A DNA stretch of 64,000 nucleotides from NCBI RefSeq assembly GCF_050624435.1, contig NC_134542.1, positions 10,685,497 to 10,749,496 of the forward strand, read 5' to 3'. The position numbers were made by a program, and so were the translations under genes. Source of the stretch: Tenrec ecaudatus (lineage: Eukaryota; Chordata; Mammalia; Afrosoricida; Tenrecidae). Below are positions 32,098 through 43,495 of this stretch, piece by piece. The notes under the pieces are model-generated. The model did no database searches. It saw only the letters and a program-made list of their open reading frames with translations, and was not told where the DNA came from. The stretch's first letter is position 1; the number at the start of each line of letters is the position of its first letter.

Positions 32098-32450
32098 AAG
32101 ATTCCCTGGAGTGTCTTGATGAAGATGCCCATAGTGGAGTGTCATGCTCTGAATACTGAGCGGAAGCCCCTGTACCAATAGCATAAGCTTCTCTGTCTAA
32201 CATCACGTATGCATCCTGGAGCCTGCTTAGTGAGTTCCACTGGTAACTACAATGTATTCCCCTCCACCAACCATGTTTCTATGACAGTGTTCTTTGACCT
32301 CCCACGTCCTTTTTAAAGCTCTAAATTTCAGCACACCCTTGCACACCTTCATAACCTCAGGCTAATAATCATCCTCACATGTATAATATGTGTCTGTAGT
32401 TATCTATCATAATTAAAATTTAATAAATGTTCTCTGTAAATTAAAAACAA
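32098..32450 (+). mobile_element. Retroposed sequence with poly(A) signal inside the L1
   Basis: A non-L1 block of about 350 bp interrupts the ORF2 linker. It ends TTTAATAAATGTTCTCTGTA followed by an A-rich tail, like the 3' end of a processed mRNA. It also lies in unit 2 (47988-48345), so it predates that duplication. I do not recognise the source transcript. Confidence 0.5.
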
Positions 32451-33259
32451 AAAACCTCCCAACAACAACAACAAAAAAAATCCAAACCTAGACTCTTTCT
32501 CCAGAGAAGTCTATCAAATACTCAGAGAACAATGACAACCACTTCCACTCCAAACATTCCAGAAGAGAGAACAGGATGGAAAACTCAAATCCTTTTTGAA
32601 GGAAGCATAACTCTGATACCCAACTAGGCAATGACGAGACCAGAACAGAAAGCTGTAGACCAGCATCTTTCGTGAACATGGACGGAAGAGTTCTCAACAA
32701 AACCCTACCCAAGAGAACTCAACCACATATCAAAACAGAGCAAACAACCAAACAAAATCATGATCAAGGGCCATTCATCCCAGATATGCAAGAATGGTTC
32801 AAAATTAGGAAATCAACACATAAAATCTACCATATAAATAAATAAAAGGAAAAACAACAGGATCATATCAATGGATACCGAAAAGGCACTTGAAAAAATT
32901 CAACACCCACACTGGATAAAACATACTCAACCCAATAGGAATAGAGGGGGGGATTCTTCAACATAATAAAGAGAATATGCGCACAAAAATGTAAAGAAAC
33001 TGAAGGCAATTTTCCTGCAAACAGGAACCTGGAAGAATGGGGTTTTAATCACCTTCTTCAATATTGTATCGGAAGTCTAATCCAAGGATATATTAGGCAA
33101 CAAAAAGAAATCAAACTAAAGCACTCAACTAATCACAATGAAAAATTCATTATAAATAAATAAATAAAAAGTCATCCAAATTGGCAAAGAAGTGGAACTG
33201 TCCTTTTATAAATAGGATGATTCCATACATAGCAAGCAACAAAGACTGGACAAGACAAA

Positions 33260-33920
33260 TGTTATATTTTTTAACTACGGCAATTGAAAGATTCTGTGAG
33301 GATTCAGGAGTCAGTAATACCAAGATTGTTGGCTTCCCATGATGAAAGAATTCTCGCTATAGGTCATTTTGTATTCCAAGTGAGTATTTATAAAGGACAA
33401 GTCAAGTTCCAGATTTTACAGTCTCAAAGGGGTTACAACTGGGCCCCAAGAAACACATGGGAAAGAGCACCCATGATGTGAATCTTAGTGGTGATTCCCA
33501 AGAGGCCAGAAGCCAAGAACCCTAGAGGCTGAGAGCATTTGGGCCAAGAAGCTGTGGGCCCTGAGTAGGAGGCCCTTTGCATCTACCTGCCTCTAAACAG
33601 GAGCAAGGTAAGAGAGTGTCCCAGAGCGTGCTCCTTGCCTTTATTCTAGCCCACCCCCTGGCTGGAAGAATGTGTAGTTCATGGTATTGGTTGACATCAA
33701 TAGCCCAGTTAGGCCCACCTAGGTGATGTCATGAGCCTAGGGCTAGTTTGGTCCGCCCAGGTGTGCTCCCCACATGGCTCAGTGGCTTGAGTATGAGCAT
33801 CCTCAGTTTGGGGACTTCACAGGGGTCCAATAGTTGCCTGGTTTCTTTCCAACCTCCTTCACTGGGGCCTCTGCAGTTACTGGAGGGACAACCCCAAAAC
33901 CCTAAGCTAGCTACCTAACA
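33260..33920 (+). mobile_element. LTR-B type solo LTR (fossil), unit 1
   Basis: The termini are TGTTA...TAACA. It shares internal blocks with 17350-18462 and with 48675-49336 and is inserted in the L1 reverse-transcriptase region. Target-site duplication is not clear. Family unassigned. Confidence 0.65.
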
Positions 33921-34999
33921 ATTCAACAATGTGGTAGAGTATGAGATGAACGCACAAAATGTAATCAGATTCCAGAATACTTACAAAGAAAGCACTGAAT
34001 ACGAAGTCAAGAAAGCAATACCATTTACAATAACCACCCCAAAGATGAAATACTTAGCAATTAACCTAAGCAGAAAAACAGAATGCTTGTACAAATAAAA
34101 ACTACAAAGCACTCCAATAAGAAAACAAGAGAATTACATAAATGGAAGAAGCTACAATGTTCATGGATAGGTAGATTTACCTTGTGAAAATGCCAATACT
34201 ATCCAAATCAATCTTTAAATAAAAAGCAATGCTGACCGAGCTCTCTGCATCTTTACTCAAAGAGATGGAAACATTAATACCTACTTTGTGGGGAAGGAAA
34301 GAGACATGGCTATGCAAAGCATTCCAAAAGAGAACAAAATAGGATACTTCTCAATCTCAAATCTTACACAGTAATAGTAGTCAAAATGGTCTAGTACCGG
34401 TAATGATAGTTATATCAATGATAGGTACATAGAGCACTAGAACAGAATAGAGAACACAGGACGATTCCATCCACCTACAGACAACTGATTTTGACAAAGA
34501 GTTAAAACACATTAAATGGGGAAGAGAGAGTCTCTTCAACATCAAATGGTGCTGGCAAAATGGGATTCCCATTTTCTGAAGATTGTAGCAGCACCCACGC
34601 ATCACTCTATATACAAAAGTGGACTCAATAGGATGAGACCTAAATGTAAACCTAGAACTAATACGATGATAAATGAAAAAATAGAGACACACTTAGGGGC
34701 TCTAAGGCATGGCATAAACACACAATAAAAATATCCACCACAGAAGACAAAATAGATACTGAGCCCTCTTAGAAATAAGACACTAAAGTACATCAAATAT
34801 TTCTCCTTAAGAGTACAAAGAAACCACACAGAGGGTGAAAAGATTTTTGGCAATGAATGATGCATAGAACAAGGAACAGATCTCTAAACTCTATAGAAAC
34901 TGTAATACCTCAACAAGAAAAAGATGAATCACCAAATGAAAAAAAAAATGGGCAGAGAACATGAACAGTAAGCTTGCCGAAGAAGCCATTCAAGCAAAC

Positions 35000-35196
35000 A
35001 AACAACACTCAGTGCTTTTCAGTCAGTTCTGATTCATAGCCCCCCCTGCAGGACAGGGTATATCTTTCCCCCTGAGTTTCCAAGACTGTAACCCTTTAAT
35101 GGAGTAGAAGGCTCATCTTTCTCCCTGGCAGCTGGTTAGTGCTTTTGAACAGCTGACGTTGGAGTCAGCAGCCCAACATCTAACCACCAGTGGTCC
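35000..35196 (-). repeat. AfroSINE-like SINE inside the L1 (unit 1)
   Basis: 'TCAGTCAGTTCTGATTCATA' to 'CATCTAACCACCAGTGGTCC' is the antisense SINE. The counterpart is 50422-50622. Confidence 0.8.
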
Positions 35197-36439
35197 TCAA
35201 AGAAGACATCTCAGCAGCCAACAAACATAGGTAGAAATGATCCTATTCACCAACCATTTGATAGATGCAATTAAAAACAATAGTGCGATACCACCGCACC
35301 CTGGCATTGATGTCAAAGTTTAAAAAAGGTTGAAAGGGCAAATGCTAGCGGGGTTGTAGGAAGTTTGAAACCCTCGTATGCTGCTGATGGAACTGTAAAA
35401 CCATACAACCTTTGTGTAAAGAGGTGTGACATTTCCTCAAATGATTGGGAATAGAAAAGCTATACAACTCCACACTCTTCAGGATATACCCTACAGAAAT
35501 AAGCAACAAAGCACAGTGAACATATACACACACAAGTTCATCACAGCGCTATGTACAATTGAAAAAGATAGACACAGCTTAGTGCCCATCAGTGAAGCAT
35601 GGATAAACACCCTCTGGCATATGCACACAGTGAAAGAGTGTGAATCGCTGAAAAATAAGGAGGAAGCTGCAACATCTTATGCTATAAATGGACTAGGAGT
35701 ACAATACGCTGAGTGAAGCTAATCAATCACAAATATTACATGAGATCACCCATATGGGGGAAAAATAAGAAAAGGTTTTCATACCATAAGAAACAGACTT
35801 CAGTGGCTACTAGGACTAGAAGGTAAGGGAAGGGAGGAATTAATAGGATAGAGGGGAGTTAGGTGTTCACTTGGGTAAAGGCAGAGACAATATTCTAAAA
35901 AGACACAGGGAAAAGTGGTGGTGGGAATAGGGCAAATCGAGAAGAAGGCTGGTAAGTTGTGTCAGCTACAGAAGACAAACCAGAATAACCGGAGAAGTAA
36001 CACCCAACCACATTCACAATGAAATTTGATTTAAAGAATGAAGGGTCAACCATTGGAACAGAAGCCAACGCGTGGTACTTCAATAGATGGAGATGGGCTT
36101 CGATGAGTGGGTGACTGGCCCCGTGCATTGCTCTAATGAGTTTGACAATTCTCTGCAGCTCACACACTTGGATTGTGGAAGGATGCAGTCCACAGTAGGA
36201 GTGCTGGCTCCATTTGGGGCCTCGGCATCAGTTCACAAGCCATTCTGGTTTTCTGTGTTTCTTCCCCAAAAATTCTAAACATGAATATGCCCATGCTGCC
36301 ATGCTTGCACATTTCATCCTCAGTACGAGTACAATAACTAATACAATAAAAGGGTGCACAAAAGACCAACTTACAACAGATCAAGCCCAAACCCAAACTT
36401 ACTCACAAGCAAACTCAGAAACATAATGGTCCTATTAAT

Positions 36440-36570
36440 GGTTTCGGAGATTTAATCTTCATAGGAGCAGACAGCCTCAACTTTCCCCTGAGGAATGTCT
36501 GGTAAATCTGAACCATTGACCTTGAGTTAGCAATTTGATGCTTATCCAACAGTGACACTTGGGCTCCGTA
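36440..36570 (-). repeat. Diverged AfroSINE-like SINE (unit 1)
   Basis: 'TAGGAGCAGACAGCCTCAAC' and 'CAGTGACACTTGGGCTCC' follow the SINE antisense order. The counterpart is 51850-51985. Confidence 0.6.
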
Positions 36571-36621
36571 CAACAAACAAGGCTTTTAGATAAAGGAAAT
36601 TTCCTGCTTCTTTCCGGGTGA

Positions 36622-36795
36622 GCACGGGTGGCGCAGTGGATTATTCAGGAGGCTGTTAGTAATAAGGGCAGAAGTTTGAAACCACCAGCAGCTCCACAGG
36701 GAAAAGTAAAGTTTTCTACTCCCATAAACAGCTACAATCTCGGAACCCACCAGGGAAGTCTGCTCTGAGTCAGCATTGATTCAAAAGCCGGTAGT
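36622..36795 (+). repeat. AfroSINE-like SINE (unit 1)
   Basis: 'AGCACGGGTGGCGCAGTGGA' is the tRNA-like head and 'GAAGTTTGAAACCACCAGCA' the box B region. The counterpart is 52030-52205. Confidence 0.8.
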
Positions 36796-36879
36796 TTGCT
36801 TTGCCAGCGATTACCTGAAAAATAGCCATCCTAAGTCAACAGTTTCTGGCAATAGTAGGGAAAGGTGACAGGCCTATCA

Positions 36880-37530
36880 CATTTCAATCTTCAGGGTGGA
36901 TTACAAGTCAAAGATGGGGGAAAAAATCCTCACAATTGGCCCAGTAGCCACATGGAGAAGGTCCAAGATTTCAATTTGCATGGATGTACCATCAGTGCTC
37001 ATGGAAATCAGCAATCAATAAATGACACTGGGAATTTCACTGGGAAAAACTGACATGAAAGAGATCTTTAAGGTGTTAAAAAGCAAACAATGTCCCTTTG
37101 AGATGTATCTGCTCAAGTTGAGGTATTTAGGCCTGTGACAGCCGGATAAATGAATAAGTAAAACCAATGAAAAATTGATAACATTTCAATTATAGTGTTG
37201 CTGAAGATAACTGTGTACACCTCAACGTACCAGAAGAACCAGTCTGTTGGAAGAATTTCAGCCACAATACTGAATATAAGTCTGGATTGTCTCCTGTCTC
37301 TGTATAGATTATCAGAGGGAACGGGACCTGGAGGGCACCATGCTTGATAAAGCAGAGGATCCGTTAAAAAAAAAAAGTAAAAAGGAAGATCCTTCAGGAT
37401 GTGGATTGACAAATAGGCTGCAACAGTGAGTTTGGCCACAGCAGGGACTATGGAGATGAGGTAGGAAGCAGGCAGTGTTGTGTTCTGTGGCAGCCACGTC
37501 GAGTCGCTAGGAGTCAAAACCCACTAGAAA
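36880..37530 (+). mobile_element. RTE (BovB-like) LINE 3' fragment (unit 1)
   Basis: 'TCAGTGCTCATGGAAATCAG' and 'AAGGTGTTAAAAAGCAAACA' match the RTE ORF region before its end, and 'GGCAGTGTTGTGTTCTGTGG' matches the terminus. The middle part is shortened. The counterpart is 52290-52945. Confidence 0.75.
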
Positions 37531-37679
37531 CCATATAGCAACACAATGTTCACATGTTTCCTATCGACTTTATCACGTTCTTTGAACCCAGGAAGACATT
37601 GTTCTGAAGACACGTCCATATGTTTCCCACGTGTTTTCTCTGCAGCTTATGGCAGATAGAGTCTCTTTTCTTTACTGTG

Positions 37680-37833
37680 ATGGCCCTGATAGGAGACGGC
37701 GGCTCATAAGAAGGCCAACAGTTTCAACCACCAGCCACTCCCATGGAGATTTGCTGTCTTGGAAACCCACAGAGGCAGTACTCTCTGTCCGCTGTGGTAA
37801 CTATGAGTCAGCATCAACTCGATGGCAGTGAGT
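37680..37833 (+). repeat. AfroSINE-like SINE (unit 1)
   Basis: 'GCCAACAGTTTCAACCACCA' and 'CAGCATCAACTCGATGGCAG' give head and 3' end. The counterpart is 53083-53245. Confidence 0.8.
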
Positions 37834-39589
37834 TTATAGCTTTGTGGTAATTATATCCTAATGCCACAATAAGGATAGAAATGTAGGGGGAAATCACTAA
37901 TCTCTGGCCATGGGCATCATGGAAGGATATTCTTGTATTTTCTTACAAGCTTGTCTGGAAGAATTCCAGCGTCAGCTTCCCACCCCAGCTCGCACCTTCT
38001 TTGCCAGTGAACCAAGGGGTCAACAAACCCTGCCACTGGTTGGCTTCATGTCCCGAGAAATGCCATGACCCCTGGTGACTCTGTTTCTTCAGTGCAGGTG
38101 AAATGATGTCTAATTGCCAATACTCACCACTCATCAATTGGTTATCACATTGTGGAGGCTGTGTACTGGGGTCATGTTGGAAGCTATGCCACCAGTAGTT
38201 CAAATACCTGCAGAGTCACTCATGGTGTGCAAGTATCAATGGTGCTTCTAGAGTGGGACAGGTGAAGAAGAAAGGTCTGCTCATCTGACAAAAATGAGCT
38301 CATGAAAACCCAATGGACCACAGTAGTCTATTGTCTAATGGAATGCTGGAAGGTTGGAAGTTACTCACAAGGCACAGTAGCCTCAACAATGGGCATCAGC
38401 AGTCAAGAAGCTGGACTCTGTTCACCAGCAACTCAACAGACTTAACTTTTCTTTTTGTGCTTTCAACTCTCGTCCACTTTATAAGGAGCCCGGTGGCATC
38501 ACAGTGTTTGATTTGGGCTGCTAAGCATAAAAATGGGCAGCGGTTTGAGACCACCAGCCATGTGTCAACCCATCTTGCTGACGGCCTTCCTGTTGGCAGT
38601 TACTTATAGATATGGTGGCCAGAGTAACTGAGAGCACATGAACCCCCTCTTGTCCAATTTCACAGTCACCCCAGGTACTCTCTGACCCATGTGACCCAGG
38701 TATCCTTTCCAACAACCTGAAAAGGAAGAATTCACACAAAATCCTTTTTAGACTTCAAGGGGCTATTGCTAAACTTCCCTAGCGTTCACGCATATTATTA
38801 CATAGGCTAGTCCCCTTTCACATTTACGTAGGGCAGTGGTTTTTCAACTGGCAGTGAGGTTGTGGTGTCCAGAGTGAATTGGAGCTTAAATTCTGAGCAC
38901 TCTGGTTTGAAAAAAGCTATGAGTGTCAGGGGCATCCCAAAATTTATTGTCAGGGACCTCAAATAGATTAAGCCTCCATTGATTTATTTCTGATCATCAA
39001 GCAAGGTTGTAAATGGTCTGTGTTCCTAAGAACGTAAAAATCTCTACCCCGCTTTCTCCAAGCAAACCAGGGAGAGCAGTCTCTCTCTTATGGGGCTTAT
39101 CTGGTTGTGTCCTTGATGGACGTCACCATACTGGGGACAGTAGAGTCATGGCATTGAATATGGTCAAAGGACCCTCGATCAATCTTATAAGCCTCTCTAT
39201 CTAACAATGTGTGTTTCCAAATCATGGTCCCGATTCTGTGTCTGAAGTCCCACTTACAACTGTGAGGTATGGATCTGCCATCGGGCATGAATTTGTGACC
39301 ATTTCCTTTGCTCCCTACTCTATTTATCTAGCTCGCTCAGACACCATTTTTACCTCATGCTAATGTCCTCCTTCATCCTAATTTTGTGCCGATGTCTTTG
39401 TGTTCCTCATCTCTTTTAAAACAAAAAAGGACCGTGGCCTGTTGAAAGGACAAAACCCCTGCACTTGTGTTTGTGTTTGTTTAATTAGTGGACACTTAAA
39501 GACAGGTACAAGAATAAATCCTCTTTTGCAACTCCAACTCATTGTGCAGTATAAGTTTGGATACAGATAAGAAGGGAGGGACTTGTAAA

Positions 39590-39872
39590 AAAAAAAAGCA
39601 CACAATTATCTGTCTATGGCCAGAGTGGTCCTTAAAGGAAAGGATGGTGGGCACACTGCCATGATCGATCAGTCCTGGAGAAATACATCCTGCTGGGTAA
39701 AGTGGAGGGGCAGTGAAAAATAGGAAGGCCCTCAAGCAGATGGACTGACATCGTGGCTGCAACAATGGGCTGAAGAATAGGAACAATTACAAGGCTGTAG
39801 CAGGACCAGGCAGTGTTCCGTTCTGCTGTGCATGGGGCCGCTGTGGTTCAGAGCCAACAGGAGAGCACCTAA
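39590..39872 (+). mobile_element. RTE (BovB-like) LINE 3' end (unit 2)
   Basis: Duplicate of the element at 23810-24090, ending AGCACCTAACAACAAG. Confidence 0.75.
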
Positions 39873-40051
39873 CAACAAGTGTTCTCATTACTTTACATTT
39901 GAGATGAGGTCTCATTTGTACCCTGAAATAAGAGACATCTTGGATTGTCATTGTTTTTGGGGAAGATATGCTACTGATGACTGGTGAACAAAGGACAGGG
40001 ATTCTGCTATATGTCCAAAAATGTACAGGACAGTCACTGAACACAAAGAAC

Positions 40052-40245
40052 TCAAAACCCAACCTCAATGGCATTGAGTCAGTTCTAACACATAGGAACC
40101 CTATCACACAGGGTGGAACTAGCCCCAGGGGGTTTCCCTCACAACAACTCTTTAAGGTAGTAGAGAGCCTCGCCATGGAGCGGTTGGTAGTTCAGAACTG
40201 CTGGTCTTGTGATTAATACATGATTACACCACCAGGGCTACCTAC
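40052..40245 (-). repeat. AfroSINE-like SINE (unit 2)
   Basis: Duplicate of the SINE at 24268-24462. Confidence 0.8.
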
Positions 40246-40368
40246 AAAGAACTGTCAGTCCCAAATACCCGTGTCTCTGAGGTTGAGGAGCCCTGCTGTA
40301 ATGTCTAGATTTTCCAGAGACTTCCCTATCTATAAGGACAGGAGAATCTAGTTTTCTGAGAATCGCAA

Positions 40369-40390
40369 ATATATATATATATATATATAT
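40369..40390 (+). repeat. (AT)n microsatellite, unit 2 only
   Basis: Eleven AT repeats replace the sequence AAAAAGAAAATTACCTC found at the same place in unit 1. Confidence 0.85.
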
Positions 40391-40604
40391 TCTTCAGTTC
40401 ATTTAGAAAGGATTTATGGAGACTCTGCTATGTACAAAGTACTGTGTTGGGGACATTTCCTAATGGAACCTTGTGTGCCAATACTTGTTGTATTCAACCT
40501 GTGAGTTGGGAGCAAGGCTGGGCCAGAGGGCAACGGAGAGCACACTACAGACTATGTCAAGAGTTATATGCCTCGATGAAACATACAAATGTCTTCTAGT
40601 TGTT

Positions 40605-41085
40605 TAATGATTCCTCCCCTTCCACTATCATGATGCCATTTCTACCTTACAAATCCGGCGAGACCAGAGGTTATACACTGGTACAGAGAGGAATTGGAAA
40701 CACAGGGAATCCAGGACAGATAAACCCCTCAGGACCAATGATGAGATTAGCAATACCTGCAGAGTAGGGGAAGGTGGGGTAGAAAGTGGGAACTGATCAC
40801 AAGAATCTACATATAACCCATTCTCTGGGGTCAGACAACAGAAAAGTGGGTGAAGGGAGACGTTGGACAGCGTAAGACATGACAAAATAATAATAATTTA
40901 TAAATTATCAAGGGTTCATGAGGGAGTCAGGGGGGAAATGAGGAGCTGATACAGGACACAAGTAGAAATAAAATGTTTTGAGAATGATGATGGCAACAAA
41001 TGTACAAATGTGCTTGACACGATGGATGGATGTGGGATTGTGATAAGAGCTGTATGACCCAAAATAAAATACTTTTTAGATTAAA
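40605..41085 (+). mobile_element. L1 3' end, 5'-truncated (unit 2)
   Basis: Duplicate of 24790-25278. Confidence 0.85.
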
Positions 41086-41147
41086 AAAAGAGTTATATGC
41101 CAGTCATTTTCATACACATCTTGAATCATATATATATATATACACTT

Positions 41148-41492
41148 AGGGTGGTTTGTCTACAGGAACAAATTCAGTGCCACTCAAGTATGTGCAAGAA
41201 AGAACTTTCTAGAAGGAATTCCATATCCAGAAGGCATCCCAGCCCAGTCCAACTCAAATCCCTAAGTCCAGTGCTAGCTAAGGCCCTTACAGGCTCAGGT
41301 AGCTGCAGATCAATGAAGGAGGAAGGTGAAGCAGGATGCAGGAAGATGACAGAGCAGCGGGCACAGTGTCACATGGCCCCAAGGTCAATGGAAACATGGG
41401 AAAGTGACAACAGCATTCAGGGTTGTGCAGCCCAGATGGGGCTGCCTCTCTGGGTAGGCAGAGCCCCCAGCAAGCAGGAAGGTGAAGGAGCA

Positions 41493-41569
<77 letters not shown>

Positions 41570-41790
41570 ATTTCTTTCTCAGGAAAGGGCTACCCCCCAC
41601 CAAGCAAGTTTTATTAGGATGATTATGGGGTTGAACTCTGCCCCTAGCCAGGAGTGTTTAGTTGACTTAATATCTAATTACCAGAGATGGCTCCACAGAG
41701 GCAGCCCTGCCATTTGCTAGCTGCTTCTGCCTGTAGCTGCCTTTATTGTTCTTGTTCATTCCTTTCCATAGCTATTTCTTGATCATCCAT
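41148..41790 (-). mobile_element. LTR-C type LTR-like repeat (fossil), unit 2
   Basis: Duplicate of 25328-25890, lengthened by a GA microsatellite. Boundaries approximate. Confidence 0.45.
41497..41567 (+). repeat. (GA)n microsatellite, unit 2
   Basis: About 70 bp of uninterrupted GA. The matching place in unit 1 has only about 14 bp (25675-25689), and unit 3 has about 62 bp (62287-62348). Confidence 0.95.
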
Positions 41791-42124
41791 GTTAGTTCCT
41801 GTTAAACAGGCAGACATTGAGTTCTTACACCACTGGCAAAATATTTATATCACCATTTCTAGTAAAATTAATTACAGGCAATAATAAATATCACAATTGG
41901 AATATTGCACACTATAGTGTCTCATTGTCTATTCAGGTAACATTTTCTTCAAGGTTTTCTAGAGTACGTAGTATTCTCTCTCTCCTTTTGTTTTATTTAT
42001 GTCAATTTGTCTGTCACTGTCGGCTATATTATTTTGCATCTAGGCTTCCTGCTTTGACATTAATTGATTGAAAACATTTTTTTCACTTCCTAGGCACCTA
42101 AATTCATTTCTCAGTCAAATTGCA

Positions 42125-42300
42125 AAATGTCTCCTAGGGAGAGAGAGGGGGAAACATGAGGAGCTGATACCAAAGGCTCAAGCAGAAAGAGAAGGTTTCG
42201 AAAGGGAGATGGCAAACTATGCACAAAGGTGCTGGACACAGTGGACGGATGGGTTGCTATAAGAGCTGAAAGAGCCCCCAACAAAATGTTTTTTTTAATG
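42125..42300 (+). mobile_element. L1 extreme 3' end (unit 2)
   Basis: Duplicate of 26226-26400. It ends CCCCAACAAAATGTTTTTTT. Confidence 0.75.
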
Positions 42301-42874
42301 ATTTTGTATTTTAAGTACACTATGAATTGTGTCTGAAAAAGTTTAAAAGATGGATCAGTGCAAACGCCTCCCTGTGGTTTCTCCTGAGTGTGGATCCCTG
42401 AAAGCAGGGACCAGCTTCAATGGAAAAGAGAGTGAGACCTGCCTTTGCAAGGCAGCCAGACCTGCTGAGAGAGACAGGGCTGCTGGGGTGCTTGGCAGTG
42501 TCCACCGAGCCTGTTGCTACTTCTTCTCTCCAGTGACTTGATCCTTCAGTAAGAAGACTCTAGCCAGGAAGAGCTCACTCCCTCATTCTGAGGTGTCCCC
42601 ACCCACTCCAGCCAGCATGTCCCCTTCCTGAGGCGTGCCCACATGCCTGCCTCGGGAGGCCATTGCCATTAGGAGCATCCTTTTCCATGGCCCTGGCCCT
42701 AGGGATTTTTAGGGCATATGACTTAGAACAACAAACAAAACGGGTCATGTACTGGACCGAGTAAATATCCAATAGGGAAATACAGAAGATATTGTGAGGT
42801 TCCTTCCTAACTACTGAGTCAGATAGCAACATGGAAAAGATCACGTGTCTTCCTTGTTCCCCCCTCAGAGCTGG

Positions 42875-42882
42875 TATATAAG
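42875..42882 (+). promoter_or_regulatory. TATA box of SCYGR copy 4
   Basis: TATATAAG, 98 bp before the ATG, with the same E-box CACGTG about 30 bp upstream as copies 3 and 5. Confidence 0.85.
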
Positions 42883-42972
42883 GGCCACACAATCCAAGGT
42901 GCATCAGACTTCTCCTCTCTCACCTCCTGCATCCTCTCTCCTCACCTCCTCCGAATCCTCTCGACTGACACC

Positions 42973-43326
42973 ATGGGTTGCTGTGGTTGTGGAAGCTGCG
43001 GTGGCGGCTGTGGTGGCGGCTGCGGTGGTGGCTGCGGTGGCTGTGGTGGTGGCTGTGGGGGCTGCGGTGGCGGCTGTGGCAGCTGCACCACCTGCAGGTG
43101 CTACCGTGTGGGCTGTTGCTCCAGCTGCTGCCCTTGCTGCTGCGGCTGCTGTGGGGGCTGCTGCAGCACCCCCGTGGTCTGCTGCCGCCGCCATACCTGC
43201 CGCTGTGTCCCCTGCTGCTGCAGCTCCTGTGGCTGTGGCTCTTGTGGCTGCGGCTGCGGGAAGGGCTGCTGCCAGCAGAAGTGCTGCCAGCAGAAGTGCT
43301 GCTGCAAGAAGCAATGCTGCTGCTGA
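42973..43326 (+). CDS. SCYGR: SCYGR copy 4, small cysteine/glycine-repeat protein
   Basis: This is a 117-residue intronless frame with the ATG in ACACCATGG. The Gly-Cys head has CGGG-rich spacing. It then has [37 protein letters not shown], an extra GSCGCG step in the tail ([17 protein letters not shown]), the QQKCC repeats and KKQCCC. The centre matches copies 1, 2 and 5. The longer tail and the flanks match copy 3, its partner in the segmental duplication. The frame is whole and the promoter conserved, so it is probably expressed. The hair matrix role is inferred from the family. Confidence 0.93.
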   Translation: MGCCGCGSCGGGCGGGCGGGCGGCGGGCGGCGGGCGSCTTCRCYRVGCCSSCCPCCCGCCGGCCSTPVVCCRRHTCRCVPCCCSSCGCGSCGCGCGKGCCQQKCCQQKCCCKKQCCC

Positions 43327-43346
43327 GAGGGCAGCGACGGCCTGGG

Positions 43347-43495
43347 GTAAGAGACGCTGGGAGCTTTTCTCAGGCCATTTGGCTCATCACTTGTCTGCTT
43401 TCTCCCTGCCTTCCCCTCCTGGTGTCTCAGACTTGATGATTTTGTTGCTCAGTGTGTCTAACCCTCTGAAGTTGCAGTTGTTTCTGTCCCTGCAG
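43347..43495 (+). other. Candidate 3' UTR intron of SCYGR copy 4
   Basis: Donor GGG|GTAAGAG starts 21 nt after the stop, and acceptor CTGTCCCTGCAG|GATG ends it at 149 bp, as in copy 3. The two copies are recent duplicates, so their agreement alone is weak. The donor shared with copies 1 and 2 is stronger evidence. Confidence 0.5.

Larger units (their letters stand above)
29050..36390 (+). mobile_element. Old full-length-type L1 with nested insertions (unit 1)
   Basis: The order is 5' UTR-like sequence (29050-29430), ORF1-like region (about 29440-30600), ORF2 endonuclease (about 30815-31700; a GVAILISNKIDF-like segment near 31010), reverse transcriptase (about 32620-34300; [20 protein letters not shown]-like near 32640) and ORF2 C-terminus (about 35280-35720). 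The 3' UTR reaches about 36390. The frames are decayed. Three insertions interrupt it: a retrocopy (32098-32450), a solo LTR-B (33260-33920) and a SINE (35000-35196). Confidence 0.75.
22085..37958 (+). repeat. Tandem segmental duplication, unit 1 (~15.9 kb)
   Basis: It begins at 'TCTGGAAGAATTCCAATGCC', which recurs as the starts of unit 2 (37959) and unit 3 (53356). Sequence before 22085 is unrelated to that before 37959, whereas the sequence before 37959 matches that before 53356. This places the left boundary. The order inside is SINE, RTE tail, SINE, L1 tail, LTR-C, L1 tail, SCYGR copy 3, old L1 with inserts, SINEs and RTE. Confidence 0.9.

Noticed and set aside
36622-36795. Possible tRNA gene (box A and box B-like motifs)
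   Set aside because: The motifs belong to a tRNA-derived SINE that recurs throughout the window. No cloverleaf was evident.
41097-41720. 207-residue frame with long Arg-Glu repeat, and antisense Ser-Leu repeat frames
   Set aside because: Translation of the (GA)n microsatellite inside an LTR-like repeat.
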